64,000 bases of DNA, from NCBI GenBank assembly GCA_958296065.1, contig CATQHX010000005.1, positions 1-64,000 on the forward strand, written 5' to 3'. The position numbers and the translations under genes were made by a program. This stretch comes from Vicinamibacterales bacterium. GTDB lineage: Bacteria; Acidobacteriota; Vicinamibacteria; Vicinamibacterales; UBA8438. This document shows positions 52,788-60,633 of the stretch, one piece after another. The notes beneath the pieces are model-generated. The model was not told the origin of the DNA. It made no database searches and worked only from the letters and a program-made list of their open reading frames with translations. Position 1 is the first letter of the stretch, and every line of letters starts with the position of its first letter.

Positions 52788-53690
52788 ATGGCGCATCTGA
52801 CACGACGCGAATGGCACAAGCTGACGCTCGGCGGCGTCGCGGCCGCGGCCGGCATCCTGCCAGGTGCGGCTCCGCGGGCGGCGGCCACGCAGGCAGAGTC
52901 GCGGTTCGCGGGCGTCCTCATCGGCCTGCAGAGCTACAGCCTTCGCGACCTGAGCCTCGACGACGGTATCGCCGCGATGCAGCAGCTCGGCATCACGAGT
53001 TGCGAGCTGTGGGAAGGACACGTGGAGCCGGCCGAGCTGCGCCGCCCCGAAAATCGCGAGCGGCTGCGGCGCTGGCGCACGACCATCCCCCTCGACTACT
53101 TCGAGGAGATCCGCTGGCAGTTCGAGGACGCCGGCATCGAGATCAACTCCTACAACCTCAGCTTCAAGGACCACTTCTCGGACGCCGAGATCGATCGCGG
53201 CTTCGAGATGGCGCGGATGCTCGGGGCGCCGGCGATCACCGCCTCGGCGCACATGAACAGCGTCCCGCGCATCGCCCGCTACGCCGACCGCTATGGCGTG
53301 CCGGTGGCCATGCACAACCACTCGCGCGTCGACCCCAACGAGTTCTCCAGCCCGGACGACTTCGCGCGGGCCATCGAGATGGGGGGCCCCGCGCCGATCG
53401 CGGTCAACCTGGACATCGGCCACATGGTGGCGGCCAACCACGATCCGATCGCCTACCTGCGGGCCAACTACCAGCGCATCGTCACCCTCCACCTGAAGGA
53501 CCGTGAGCGGAACGACGGCCCGAACACGCCATGGGGCGCAGGCGACACCCCGATCCGCGAGACGCTGCTGCTGCTGCGCGACGAGGGCTGGGACATCCCG
53601 GCGAACATCGAGTACGAGTACCCGGGCGAGGACACGGTCACCGAGATCGGCCGTTGTCTGGACTACTGCAAGGACGTGCTGAGCGGGTGA
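52788..53690 (+). CDS. Tat-exported sugar isomerase/epimerase-like protein, 300 aa
   Basis: The N-terminus TRREWHKLTLGGVAAAAGIL is a Tat-type signal with an RR pair. The rest is the xylose-isomerase-like barrel: IGLQSYSLRDLSLDDGIAAM, YNLSFKDHFSDAEIDRGFEM, MHNHSRVDPNEFSS, VNLDIGHMVAANHDPIAYL, HLKDRERNDG, NIEYEYPGED. The metal ligands (E, D, H) are in place. A folded, cofactor-bound export fits Tat. It is upstream of the ThuA-DUF1080 gene and so is part of a periplasmic sugar-processing set. Confidence 0.92.
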   Translation: MAHLTRREWHKLTLGGVAAAAGILPGAAPRAAATQAESRFAGVLIGLQSYSLRDLSLDDGIAAMQQLGITSCELWEGHVEPAELRRPENRERLRRWRTTIPLDYFEEIRWQFEDAGIEINSYNLSFKDHFSDAEIDRGFEMARMLGAPAITASAHMNSVPRIARYADRYGVPVAMHNHSRVDPNEFSSPDDFARAIEMGGPAPIAVNLDIGHMVAANHDPIAYLRANYQRIVTLHLKDRERNDGPNTPWGAGDTPIRETLLLLRDEGWDIPANIEYEYPGEDTVTEIGRCLDYCKDVLSG

Positions 53691-53747
53691 TGGTCGCGCC
53701 GGCACCGGCGGCGATCACGTCGATGCCGCAGGATCGTCGAGCGCGTG

Positions 53748-53846
53748 ATGGCCGCAGGGCCGGAGACGATGGCACGGATGGCCTGGAAGAACCGGAAGGG
53801 CGCGCCGGAACAGCCGGACGCGGAACGCGAGTGGGACCACCGATGA
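53748..53846 (+). CDS. 32-aa small open frame coupled to the ThuA gene
   Basis: The frame begins MAAGPETMARMAWKNRKGAP and ends with TGA overlapping the ATG of the ThuA gene. Composition (Met, Trp, Glu, Asn) is more protein-like than its surroundings. It may be a translated leader or the tail of a lost gene. Only a weak AGGAT precedes it. Confidence 0.35.
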   Translation: MAAGPETMARMAWKNRKGAPEQPDAEREWDHR

Positions 53847-55285
53847 AGAACCTGGCTTCGACGACATACGCTGCAGGCGGAACCGGACCGTGCGCCACCG
53901 ACGATCGGCCGGGCCGTTGCGGCGCGAGACACCTCGCGGGAACGCTCTCGGCACTATTCCTGCTGGCCGGGACCGCCGCTCCGGCGGCTGCGCAGACGCT
54001 GCCGCGGGTGCTCTACGTCACCCAGTCGGCCGGCTTCGCGCACCCGGTGGTGCCGCTCTCCGAGCAGGTGCTCCCCGCGATCGGCCGCGCGCACGACGCT
54101 TTCGAGGTCGACATCACGCGCGATGCCTCCATCCTGACCGCGGACGTGCTGGCCCGCTACGACGCGGTGGTCTTCTATACCACCGGCGAGCTGCCTCTCG
54201 ACGCCGGACAGAAGAGGGCGTTCCTCGACTTCATCCGCGGCGGCGGCGGCTTCGTCGGCGTCCACAGCGCCACCGACACCTTCCACCAGTGGCCGGCGTA
54301 CGGCGAGCTCATCGGCGGCTATTTCGACAATCACCCGTGGCGGCAGGAAGTCGAGGTCAAGGTCGAGGACCGCGACCACGCCGCGACTCGCCACCTGGGA
54401 GCCAGCTTTCGGATCAGCGACGAGATCTACCAGTTCAAGAACTGGGAGCGCGCACGGGTCGACGTACTGCTGAGCCTCGACACCGACTCGGTCGACGCGC
54501 ACAAGGAGGGCGTCAAGCGCGCCGACGGCGACTTCGCGCTCGCCTGGACCCGCGACTACGGCGCCGGCCGGATGTTCTACACGGCGCTCGGCCACGAGGA
54601 CGCGGTCTGGCAGGACGAGCGGTTCCAGCGCCTTGTCGTCAACGGCATCGTCTGGGCGATGGGCACCCCCGGCAGCCGCACCGCGGACGACTGGCGCCCG
54701 CTGTTCGACGGGACATCCACACAGGCCTGGCGCGGCTACAAGCGCGATGCGCTTCCGGATGGCTGGCAGGTGGTCAACGGCGCCCTGGCGCGGGTCGACC
54801 GCGGCGGCGACATCGTCACCGTCGAGCAGTTCGAGAACTTCGAGCTCCGCTTCGAGTGGCAGGTCGAGGAGGGCGGCAACAGCGGCGTCTTCTTCGGGGT
54901 CACCGAGGAGGTGGACGGGCCCGTCTGGCACAGCGGGCCGGAGTTCCAGATCCTGCACAACGCCGGACACCGCGACGGCCAGGCTCCGATCACCTCGGCC
55001 GGCAGCAACTACGCGGTCCACCCCCCATCGGCGGACGTCACCCGCCCGGTCGGCGAGTGGAACACGTCGCGGCTGCTCGTCGAGGACGGACGGGTCGAGC
55101 ACTGGATGAACGGCATCCACCTGCTCACCTACCGGCTCGGCGACGCCGACTGGCAGGAGCGGGTGGAGGCGAGCAAGTTCGCTCCGCTGCCGCGCTACGG
55201 GCGCGTGGCGCGCGGGCACATCGCGATCCAGGACCACGGGGACCCCGTCCGGTTCCGCAACATCCTGATCCGGGAGATCGACTGA
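53843..55285 (+). CDS. ThuA-like domain plus DUF1080 protein, exported, 480 aa
   Basis: The signal region (LAGTLSALFLLAGTAAPAAA) precedes a ThuA/class-I-amidotransferase-like domain at about 52-270 (VLYVTQSAGFAHPVVP, GGGGFVGVHSATDTFHQWP, FYTALGHEDAVW). DUF1080, the 3-keto-disaccharide hydrolase/concanavalin-like fold, follows at about 285-478 (DWRPLFDGTSTQAWRGYK, ELRFEWQVEEGGNSGVFFG, GPEFQILHNAGH, IAIQDHGDPVRFRNI). This pair is common in planctomycetes and acidobacteria. It probably processes 3-keto sugars in the periplasm. With the Tat-exported isomerase upstream and the transporter downstream, it suggests a sugar or nucleoside use pathway. Confidence 0.92.
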   Translation: MKNLASTTYAAGGTGPCATDDRPGRCGARHLAGTLSALFLLAGTAAPAAAQTLPRVLYVTQSAGFAHPVVPLSEQVLPAIGRAHDAFEVDITRDASILTADVLARYDAVVFYTTGELPLDAGQKRAFLDFIRGGGGFVGVHSATDTFHQWPAYGELIGGYFDNHPWRQEVEVKVEDRDHAATRHLGASFRISDEIYQFKNWERARVDVLLSLDTDSVDAHKEGVKRADGDFALAWTRDYGAGRMFYTALGHEDAVWQDERFQRLVVNGIVWAMGTPGSRTADDWRPLFDGTSTQAWRGYKRDALPDGWQVVNGALARVDRGGDIVTVEQFENFELRFEWQVEEGGNSGVFFGVTEEVDGPVWHSGPEFQILHNAGHRDGQAPITSAGSNYAVHPPSADVTRPVGEWNTSRLLVEDGRVEHWMNGIHLLTYRLGDADWQERVEASKFAPLPRYGRVARGHIAIQDHGDPVRFRNILIREID

Positions 55286-55432
55286 ACCTCCCAGCAGCGT
55301 CAGTCGAGAGATCATCGGGACGAATCTCATCGAAAACGGACAGGCGTAGCCGTGAATCGTGCATGCATCCACCCGCGTTCACATTCCGTTCCCGGCCGTG
55401 AGCGAGAGTTCGCGTCACCCAAACGGTAGCCG

Positions 55433-56659
55433 ATGACACCAGCCGTCCGCCTCAAGCTGTCGGCGATGATGTTCCTCCAGTACTTCGTCTGGGGGGCGTG
55501 GTCCGTGCCGCTCGGCACCTATCTCGGCGGCCCGCTCGGGTTCCAGGGCGAGCAGATCGGCCTCGTCTTCGGCACGACGGCCATCGCGGCGATGGTCTCG
55601 CCGTTCTTCATCGGCATGGTGGCGGACCGCTTCTTCGCCACCGAGCGGCTGCTGGCGGTGCTCCACCTCGCCGGCGGAATCATCCTGTTCGGCGTGTCGC
55701 TGCAGGCCTCGTTCGGCGCCTTCTACGCGGTCCTGCTCGTCTATGCCCTCTGCTACATGCCGACGCTGGCGCTGACGAATTCCATCTCGTTCCGCCAGAT
55801 GTCGAACCCCGGGCAGCAGTTCCCCGCCGTCCGCGTGCTCGGCACCATCGGCTGGATCGTGGCCGGACTCGCCGTCGGCTTCCTGCAACTCGAGGACACG
55901 GAGCGCCCGCTGCAGATCGCCGCCGCCGCGTCGGTCGTGCTGGGCGTTTTCTGCCTGACCCTGCCCCATACGCCGCCCGCGAAGACCGCCTCACGGGTCG
56001 CCGCGCGCGACGTGCTCGGCCTCGACGCCCTGCGGCTGCTGCGCGAGCGCTCGTTCGCCGTCTTCGTGCTCGGGTCGTTCCTGGTCTGCATCCCGCTGCA
56101 GTTCTACTACGCGTTCGCCAACCCGTTCCTGAACGAGATCGGGGTCGAGAACGCGGCCGGCAAGATGACTCTCGGTCAGATGTCCGAGATCGGCTTCATG
56201 GTGCTGATGCCCTGGTTCCTGGTCCGCCTGGGCGTCAAGCGGCTGCTGCTGGTGGGGATGCTCGCCTGGGCGCTGCGCTACGTCCTGTTCGCCTACGGCG
56301 ACCCGGGACCGGCCGTCTGGATGCTCTACGCCGGCATCCTGCTGCACGGCGTCTGCTACGACTTCTTCTTCGTCACCGGCCAGATCTACGTGGACACCAA
56401 GGCCCCCAAGGACCTGCGCGCGGCCGCGCAGGGGTTGATCGCCTTCGTCACCCTCGGCGTCGGCGGCTTCATCGGGAGCTGGCTCTCGGGGCGGGTCGTC
56501 GACGCCTACCTGGTTCCCGGCGACGCGGCCGTCCACCAGTGGGAGTCGATCTGGCTGATCCCCGCGGTCTGGGCCGCGCTGGTGCTGGTGCTCTTCGCGG
56601 TGTTCTTCACGCACCGGGAGGCGCCCGACCCGGCGGCGGAGGCGAAGGCGGCGGCCTGA
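55433..56659 (+). CDS. nucleoside:H+ symporter-like MFS transporter, 408 aa
   Basis: Twelve hydrophobic segments are visible with the family start [40 protein letters not shown] and [20 protein letters not shown] match the NupG/XapB nucleoside symporter group. An acidic C-terminal tail ends in Ala repeats. It follows the ThuA-DUF1080 gene by 147 bp, same strand. The solute may be a nucleoside or a modified sugar; that is from family knowledge only. Confidence 0.9.
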   Translation: MTPAVRLKLSAMMFLQYFVWGAWSVPLGTYLGGPLGFQGEQIGLVFGTTAIAAMVSPFFIGMVADRFFATERLLAVLHLAGGIILFGVSLQASFGAFYAVLLVYALCYMPTLALTNSISFRQMSNPGQQFPAVRVLGTIGWIVAGLAVGFLQLEDTERPLQIAAAASVVLGVFCLTLPHTPPAKTASRVAARDVLGLDALRLLRERSFAVFVLGSFLVCIPLQFYYAFANPFLNEIGVENAAGKMTLGQMSEIGFMVLMPWFLVRLGVKRLLLVGMLAWALRYVLFAYGDPGPAVWMLYAGILLHGVCYDFFFVTGQIYVDTKAPKDLRAAAQGLIAFVTLGVGGFIGSWLSGRVVDAYLVPGDAAVHQWESIWLIPAVWAALVLVLFAVFFTHREAPDPAAEAKAAA

Positions 56660-56692
56660 GGTTGGCCCGATGCTTGCGTCATCAGCGCAAGC

Positions 56693-56992
56693 GTGTTCCA
56701 GCTTCACGTTTCCTGGGATCCGGTCAAGGCACACGGCAACCGGAACAAGCACCGGGTCACGTTCGAGCAGGCCGCCACCGCGTTCAACGACCCGCTTGCC
56801 TCGTCCGTTCGGGACGCTGACCACAGCGAGTACGAGGAACGCTGGGTGACGCTGGGCCGGACCACCGGCGGGATGCTGATCGTGGTCGTCCACACGTATC
56901 ATGAAGTCAGCATCGATGCCGCCAACGTTCGCATCATCTCCGCGCAACCTGCAGGGACACGCGAGCGCCGGCAATACGAGACGAACAGATGA
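56693..56992 (+). CDS. brnT: BrnT-type toxin, 99 aa
   Basis: This RelE-fold ribonuclease toxin shows the BrnT hallmarks WDPVKAHGNRNKHRVTFEQA, FNDPLASSVRDADHSEYEER, then VRIISAQPAGTRERRQYE. The GTG start at 56693 gives the usual length. The stop overlaps the next start by 4 bp, as with BrnT/BrnA. The partner antitoxin is however chimeric (see the next gene). Confidence 0.9.
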   Translation: MFQLHVSWDPVKAHGNRNKHRVTFEQAATAFNDPLASSVRDADHSEYEERWVTLGRTTGGMLIVVVHTYHEVSIDAANVRIISAQPAGTRERRQYETNR

Positions 56993-57798
56993 GACCCGAG
57001 TACGACTTTTCGAAAGGGGAGCGCGGCAAGTTCTTCCACGCGGACGCCAAGCTGATTCTGCCGGCGACCGTCGGGGCGCACGATTGGGCTGGGCCGGAAG
57101 GGGATCTGGGCGCCTACCTGGCCAAGCGCTACGGAAGCAACCGGCTCGATGCCGGGGCGTTCGCCAGCGACGACCCCGAGCAGATCGTTTCGGAACTGCA
57201 GCGCATGCACGTGCTCGCCCTGGCGGATCACGAGACCGTCGAAGGCGGCCGGTTCTCGCTGAACGCCGACGAGTGCACGCAGATGAACACGAAACCGCGG
57301 CCACCGTGGCTGCCGCGTAGCGTCGAAGATCGAATCGCAGCAGACACCGGGCGCACGAATCGAGTCATCGAGGCGTATGAGAAGCAGGTCCGGAACGTCG
57401 ATCCGGAGTGGCCTGTCCTCATTTTCGCCACCTCGGTCGAGCACGCACGGACCATCGCAGCACTTCTGGGCAGAACCGGCGTGCCGTCCAGGGCTGTGAG
57501 CGGAGAAACCGAACCCGTGACGCGCAGAAGAATCGTCGAGGAATTTCGTCGCGGCGACCTCAAGGTACTCGTCAACTACGGCGTCTTCCGCGAGGGCTTC
57601 GATGCACCGAGGACGCGAGCCATCATCGTGGCGCGCCCGGTCTACAGTCCGAATCTGTACTTCCAGATGATCGGACGCGGTCTGCGCGGTACCAGGAATG
57701 GAGGTACCGACCGATGCCTCATCATCAACGTCCAGGACAACATCGACAACTTCGAAGGGAGGCTGGCCTTCTCCGACCTGGATTGGCTGTGGGCTTGA
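56989..57798 (+). CDS. BrnA antitoxin N-terminus fused to half of an SF2 helicase, 269 aa
   Basis: Residues 1-25 (MRPEYDFSKGERGKFFHADA and on) are the start of a BrnA antitoxin. From about residue 45 the frame is a superfamily II helicase C-terminal part: helicase linker phrases, motif IV at 143-153 (VLIFATSVEHA), motif V at 192-208 (VLVNYGVFREGFDAPR) and motif VI at 226-233 (QMIGRGLR). The ATP-binding RecA domain with Walker A and B is absent. The frame is open throughout. Either this is an in-frame recombination product that destroyed both parents, or an active fusion. It is preceded by BrnT (ATGA) and converges with the next gene. Confidence 0.8.
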   Translation: MRPEYDFSKGERGKFFHADAKLILPATVGAHDWAGPEGDLGAYLAKRYGSNRLDAGAFASDDPEQIVSELQRMHVLALADHETVEGGRFSLNADECTQMNTKPRPPWLPRSVEDRIAADTGRTNRVIEAYEKQVRNVDPEWPVLIFATSVEHARTIAALLGRTGVPSRAVSGETEPVTRRRIVEEFRRGDLKVLVNYGVFREGFDAPRTRAIIVARPVYSPNLYFQMIGRGLRGTRNGGTDRCLIINVQDNIDNFEGRLAFSDLDWLWA

Positions 57799-58024
57799 AC
57801 GCGCCGGATCACTGCGGTCATGACGAGCGTTCGGCCGGCCCTTCGCCGGGCACGCCCCTTGGTTCCGTCAACGCCAATGGTTCATTGTCCAGCGGCAGGG
57901 CTTCGTGTGCCAGGCCGTGGGCGTCGTCGCCGTCGAGCGTTGCCGCAGCCTGGACAAGCCGAGCCGGAGAGCGGCTTTCGGTGCTGCCGAGCAAGAGATT
58001 CAGCAGATTCCATCGCTGTCAGAA

Positions 58025-58975
58025 CTATCGGGCAGTCTCTTCGGCCTGGGCCTGGCCCGTTTGACGCTCGTCACCGGAAATCCGCAAGAGCCTCCGCGCT
58101 TCGGTGCGGTCACAGTTGTCGGCCAGCGCGAACACGGCCCTTTCGACATCGACGGCTCGAATGCTCTGCCCTGGAGAATCAGATTCCGCATTGACCGACT
58201 TGGCAGTCTCCCTGCACCAGGAAGCCCACTTCTCGTAGACGCATTCGTTCTTCTTGGTAATCTTTATCTGCGTATCGGCCTTCTTTCCGAAGTCAGCTCG
58301 CTTCCGAAACACGAGATCCTCCAGGGGAGGAAACTCTGAAATCCGCGAGAACGACTCGGCAATCTTCATGTCCAGAACGGGGCAATTGTCTGGATCGAGG
58401 AACATGATGATCTTGGTCACGAATGACATACCACTGAACTGGGGCAAGCCAACCTTGTTGATGTCGATCAGCCCCGGCGTCCCTGCAGACCCGACAATGG
58501 AAATGAAATGATTCAGTCTGTCTTCGTCGACATGATTCCGAAACTGGCTGACTCGGTGGTCCCTTATCCCGCGGCTGTTGGCATAACCCCAGTACAGAAC
58601 ATTGGCAAGGCCGTCCTTGACGATTCTCGTCTTCTTGTCGCGCAGTTGCCCGCGAATACAATCTTCCACATTTCTCATGTCGGCATGACAGATTTCCTGC
58701 TCGTTCCCGAAGTCATAGGTAACCGTGGGAAAACGGTACTGCTCAATGGCCGACCGCAATGCAGACGCATAGGTACCGCCGCTCGCCAGCAACTCCCGCA
58801 CCGCCGGCACCAAGCCGGTCGGAATCACCATGACCGTCCGGCCGGGGTCGGACAGCGCGGCTTCGTCCTCCGCTACCGCCTCGTCCTCGGATTGCGTCTC
58901 GTAGTGCGCAATCACCTCCGCCACGCGAGTTTCGCTCCACCCCTCCGGCAAGCGCGAATTCCCCGACGACTTCAT
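58025..58975 (-). CDS. antitoxin-like N-terminus fused to probable HhH-type domain, 316 aa
   Basis: Residues about 1-66 (LPEGWSETRVAEVIAHYETQ, EDEAVAEDEAAL, TVMVIPTGLVPAVRELLA) match a small antitoxin that normally pairs with DUF4258-type toxins, as here. The rest, from residue 69, is a different domain, less GC-rich in codons: GLPQFSGMSFVTKIIMFLDP then PVLDMKIAESFS. This is an arrangement seen in helix-hairpin-helix glycosylase-like proteins, although no catalytic Asp/Lys can be named. The start overlaps the toxin stop by 4 bp. It is convergent with the BrnA-helicase gene. Confidence 0.72.
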   Translation of the reverse strand: MKSSGNSRLPEGWSETRVAEVIAHYETQSEDEAVAEDEAALSDPGRTVMVIPTGLVPAVRELLASGGTYASALRSAIEQYRFPTVTYDFGNEQEICHADMRNVEDCIRGQLRDKKTRIVKDGLANVLYWGYANSRGIRDHRVSQFRNHVDEDRLNHFISIVGSAGTPGLIDINKVGLPQFSGMSFVTKIIMFLDPDNCPVLDMKIAESFSRISEFPPLEDLVFRKRADFGKKADTQIKITKKNECVYEKWASWCRETAKSVNAESDSPGQSIRAVDVERAVFALADNCDRTEARRLLRISGDERQTGQAQAEETAR

Positions 58976-59250
58976 CGCCGTTTCCTCTTCATTCGACGCA
59001 CGAAGGCTCGCAACGGCTTTCCCTGCAACTCGTACGCCGTGATGACGAACTGGTCATCGGCGTCTCGCGACGGCGCATAGATCACGCGCAGATATCTTCC
59101 GGCCTGTGTCTGGCCGGTCGCAATCCGCGATCCAGCCCGGCCCGGCCGGTCCTCGCCCGGTACCGCAAGCACGTCCTCGACCTCCGGCTCGGAGACACCG
59201 TGCTCGTAAATGTGCGGCTCGCCCGTGACGGGATCACGATAGTACCGCAC
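58972..59250 (-). CDS. DUF4258-like toxin, 92 aa
   Basis: The pattern IYEHGVSEPEVEDVLAVPGE, GRYLRVIYAPSRDADDQFVI and AYELQGKPLRAFVRRMKRKR fits the DUF4258/RelE-like toxin group, with a basic C-terminus typical of ribosome- or RNA-binding toxins. It is the first gene of a coupled pair, with its stop overlapping the antitoxin-fusion start. Mechanism is not proven for this family. Confidence 0.72.
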   Translation of the reverse strand: MRYYRDPVTGEPHIYEHGVSEPEVEDVLAVPGEDRPGRAGSRIATGQTQAGRYLRVIYAPSRDADDQFVITAYELQGKPLRAFVRRMKRKRR

Positions 59251-59289
59251 TCCGAACTGACCCTGAGCATCGCAACGCCCGTGACGAGG

Positions 59290-60633
59290 TTACACCCCGG
59301 CCAGCCGCCCCGTGCTGTCGGCGATGCGCTCCACCTCGACGTCCACCTTCTCCAGCAGGCTGAGGCCCAGGTTCATGAACGGCGTATGCAGCGGGTACTT
59401 CAGGTGGCGGTCGCCAGCCAAGCGCCCCGCGCCGCCGCCGACGAGCGCCAGCGGGAGGTCAAACGGCGTGTGGTGGTCGCCGTCGCCCATGCCGCAGCCG
59501 TAGACCAGGATGCAGTGGTCGAGCAGGGTGCCGTCGCCGTCGGGGGTTGCGCGCAGCTTCTCGACGAGCTTGGCGAAGAGCGACATCTGGAAGACGTTGA
59601 TCTTCGTGTACTGCGCCACGTTGTGCGGATCGGTCTGGTGGTGCGACACCGTATGGTGCGCCTCCGGCACCCCGATCTCGGGGTAGGTCCGGCCGCTCTG
59701 CTCGCGCGCCACCTGCGTGCAGCTCACCCGCGTCACGTCCGCCTGCCAGGCCAGCGCCAGCAGGTCGTAGAGCAGCGAGAGGTGCTCTGCGTAGCCCTCG
59801 GGCACGCCGGCCGGCTGCTCCAGCTCGGGCAGCGGGGTGGAAGCGTTGCTCTGCTCCGCCCGCTGGATGCGCCGCTCCACGTCGCGGACGGTGTCGAGGT
59901 ACTCCCCGACCCGTGTTCGGTCGCCGACCCCGAGCCGCCGCTCCAGCCTCCGCAGACTCTCGGCGGTGGCGTCGAGGATGCTGCGATCCTTGCGCATGTC
60001 GGCCAGCCGCGCGGCCACGCTGCCGCCGTCGCCGAACATGCGCTGAAAGATGACGCGGGGATCCCGCTCGTGCGGCAGCGGCGTCGACTCGTCCTTCCAG
60101 GACGTCGAGTTGAGGTAGGCGCAGGCGTAGCCGTTCTCGCAGTTGCCGACCAGGTAGTTCGAATCGGTGGTCAGCTCCAGCGACGGCAGCGACGTCTCGG
60201 CGCCGAGCACGTCCGCCGCGTACTGGTCGATGGTCTTGCCCGCCTTCAGGTCCGCCCCTTCGGTCTTGTAGGGCAGGACGCCGTTGAGCCAGCCGGCGTG
60301 GGCGCGGCTGTGGACCCCGCCCCCCTCGTTGGGGCTGACGACCCCGCGGTTGCTGAGACCGCTGACCACCGTCAACTGGTCGCGGAACGGCTCGAGCGGC
60401 TGCAGGATCGGGGTAATCGCAAAGTCGCGGCCACCCTCCCCCGCGGGGTGGAAGTTCGACAGGAACATGCCATTCGGCCCGTAGAAGAAGCCGAGCCGCC
60501 GCACCGGCCGCGCCGCCGTGCGGGCGGTGGCGGTCAGCGCCGGCGCCATCGCGTCGAGCACCGGCAATGCCACGGCAGCGCCCAGGCCGCGAAGGAACGT
60601 CCGGCGGGGCAACGACTTGCGGGTGATGATCAT
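59290..60633 (-). CDS. DUF1552 domain protein, Tat-exported, 447 aa
   Basis: The start KSLPRRTFLRGLGAAVALPV is a Tat signal. The family phrases GFFYGPNGMFLSNFHPAGEG, SGLSNRGVV, GVHSRAHAGWLNG, SLELTTDSNYLVGNCENGYA and the EAHHTVSHH stretch identify DUF1552. The enzyme activity is unknown; its fold resembles alkaline phosphatase-type DUF1501 proteins. The 4-bp overlap with DUF1592 and the shared export suggest a periplasmic complex. GAGGAGA precedes the ATG. Confidence 0.92.
   Translation of the reverse strand: MIITRKSLPRRTFLRGLGAAVALPVLDAMAPALTATARTAARPVRRLGFFYGPNGMFLSNFHPAGEGGRDFAITPILQPLEPFRDQLTVVSGLSNRGVVSPNEGGGVHSRAHAGWLNGVLPYKTEGADLKAGKTIDQYAADVLGAETSLPSLELTTDSNYLVGNCENGYACAYLNSTSWKDESTPLPHERDPRVIFQRMFGDGGSVAARLADMRKDRSILDATAESLRRLERRLGVGDRTRVGEYLDTVRDVERRIQRAEQSNASTPLPELEQPAGVPEGYAEHLSLLYDLLALAWQADVTRVSCTQVAREQSGRTYPEIGVPEAHHTVSHHQTDPHNVAQYTKINVFQMSLFAKLVEKLRATPDGDGTLLDHCILVYGCGMGDGDHHTPFDLPLALVGGGAGRLAGDRHLKYPLHTPFMNLGLSLLEKVDVEVERIADSTGRLAGV

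Noticed and set aside
57818-58018. minus-strand open stretch with protein-like composition (DDAHGLAHEALPLDNEP) after the antitoxin-fusion gene
   Set aside because: No start codon and family not recognised; probably the tail of a lost gene, too weak to call.
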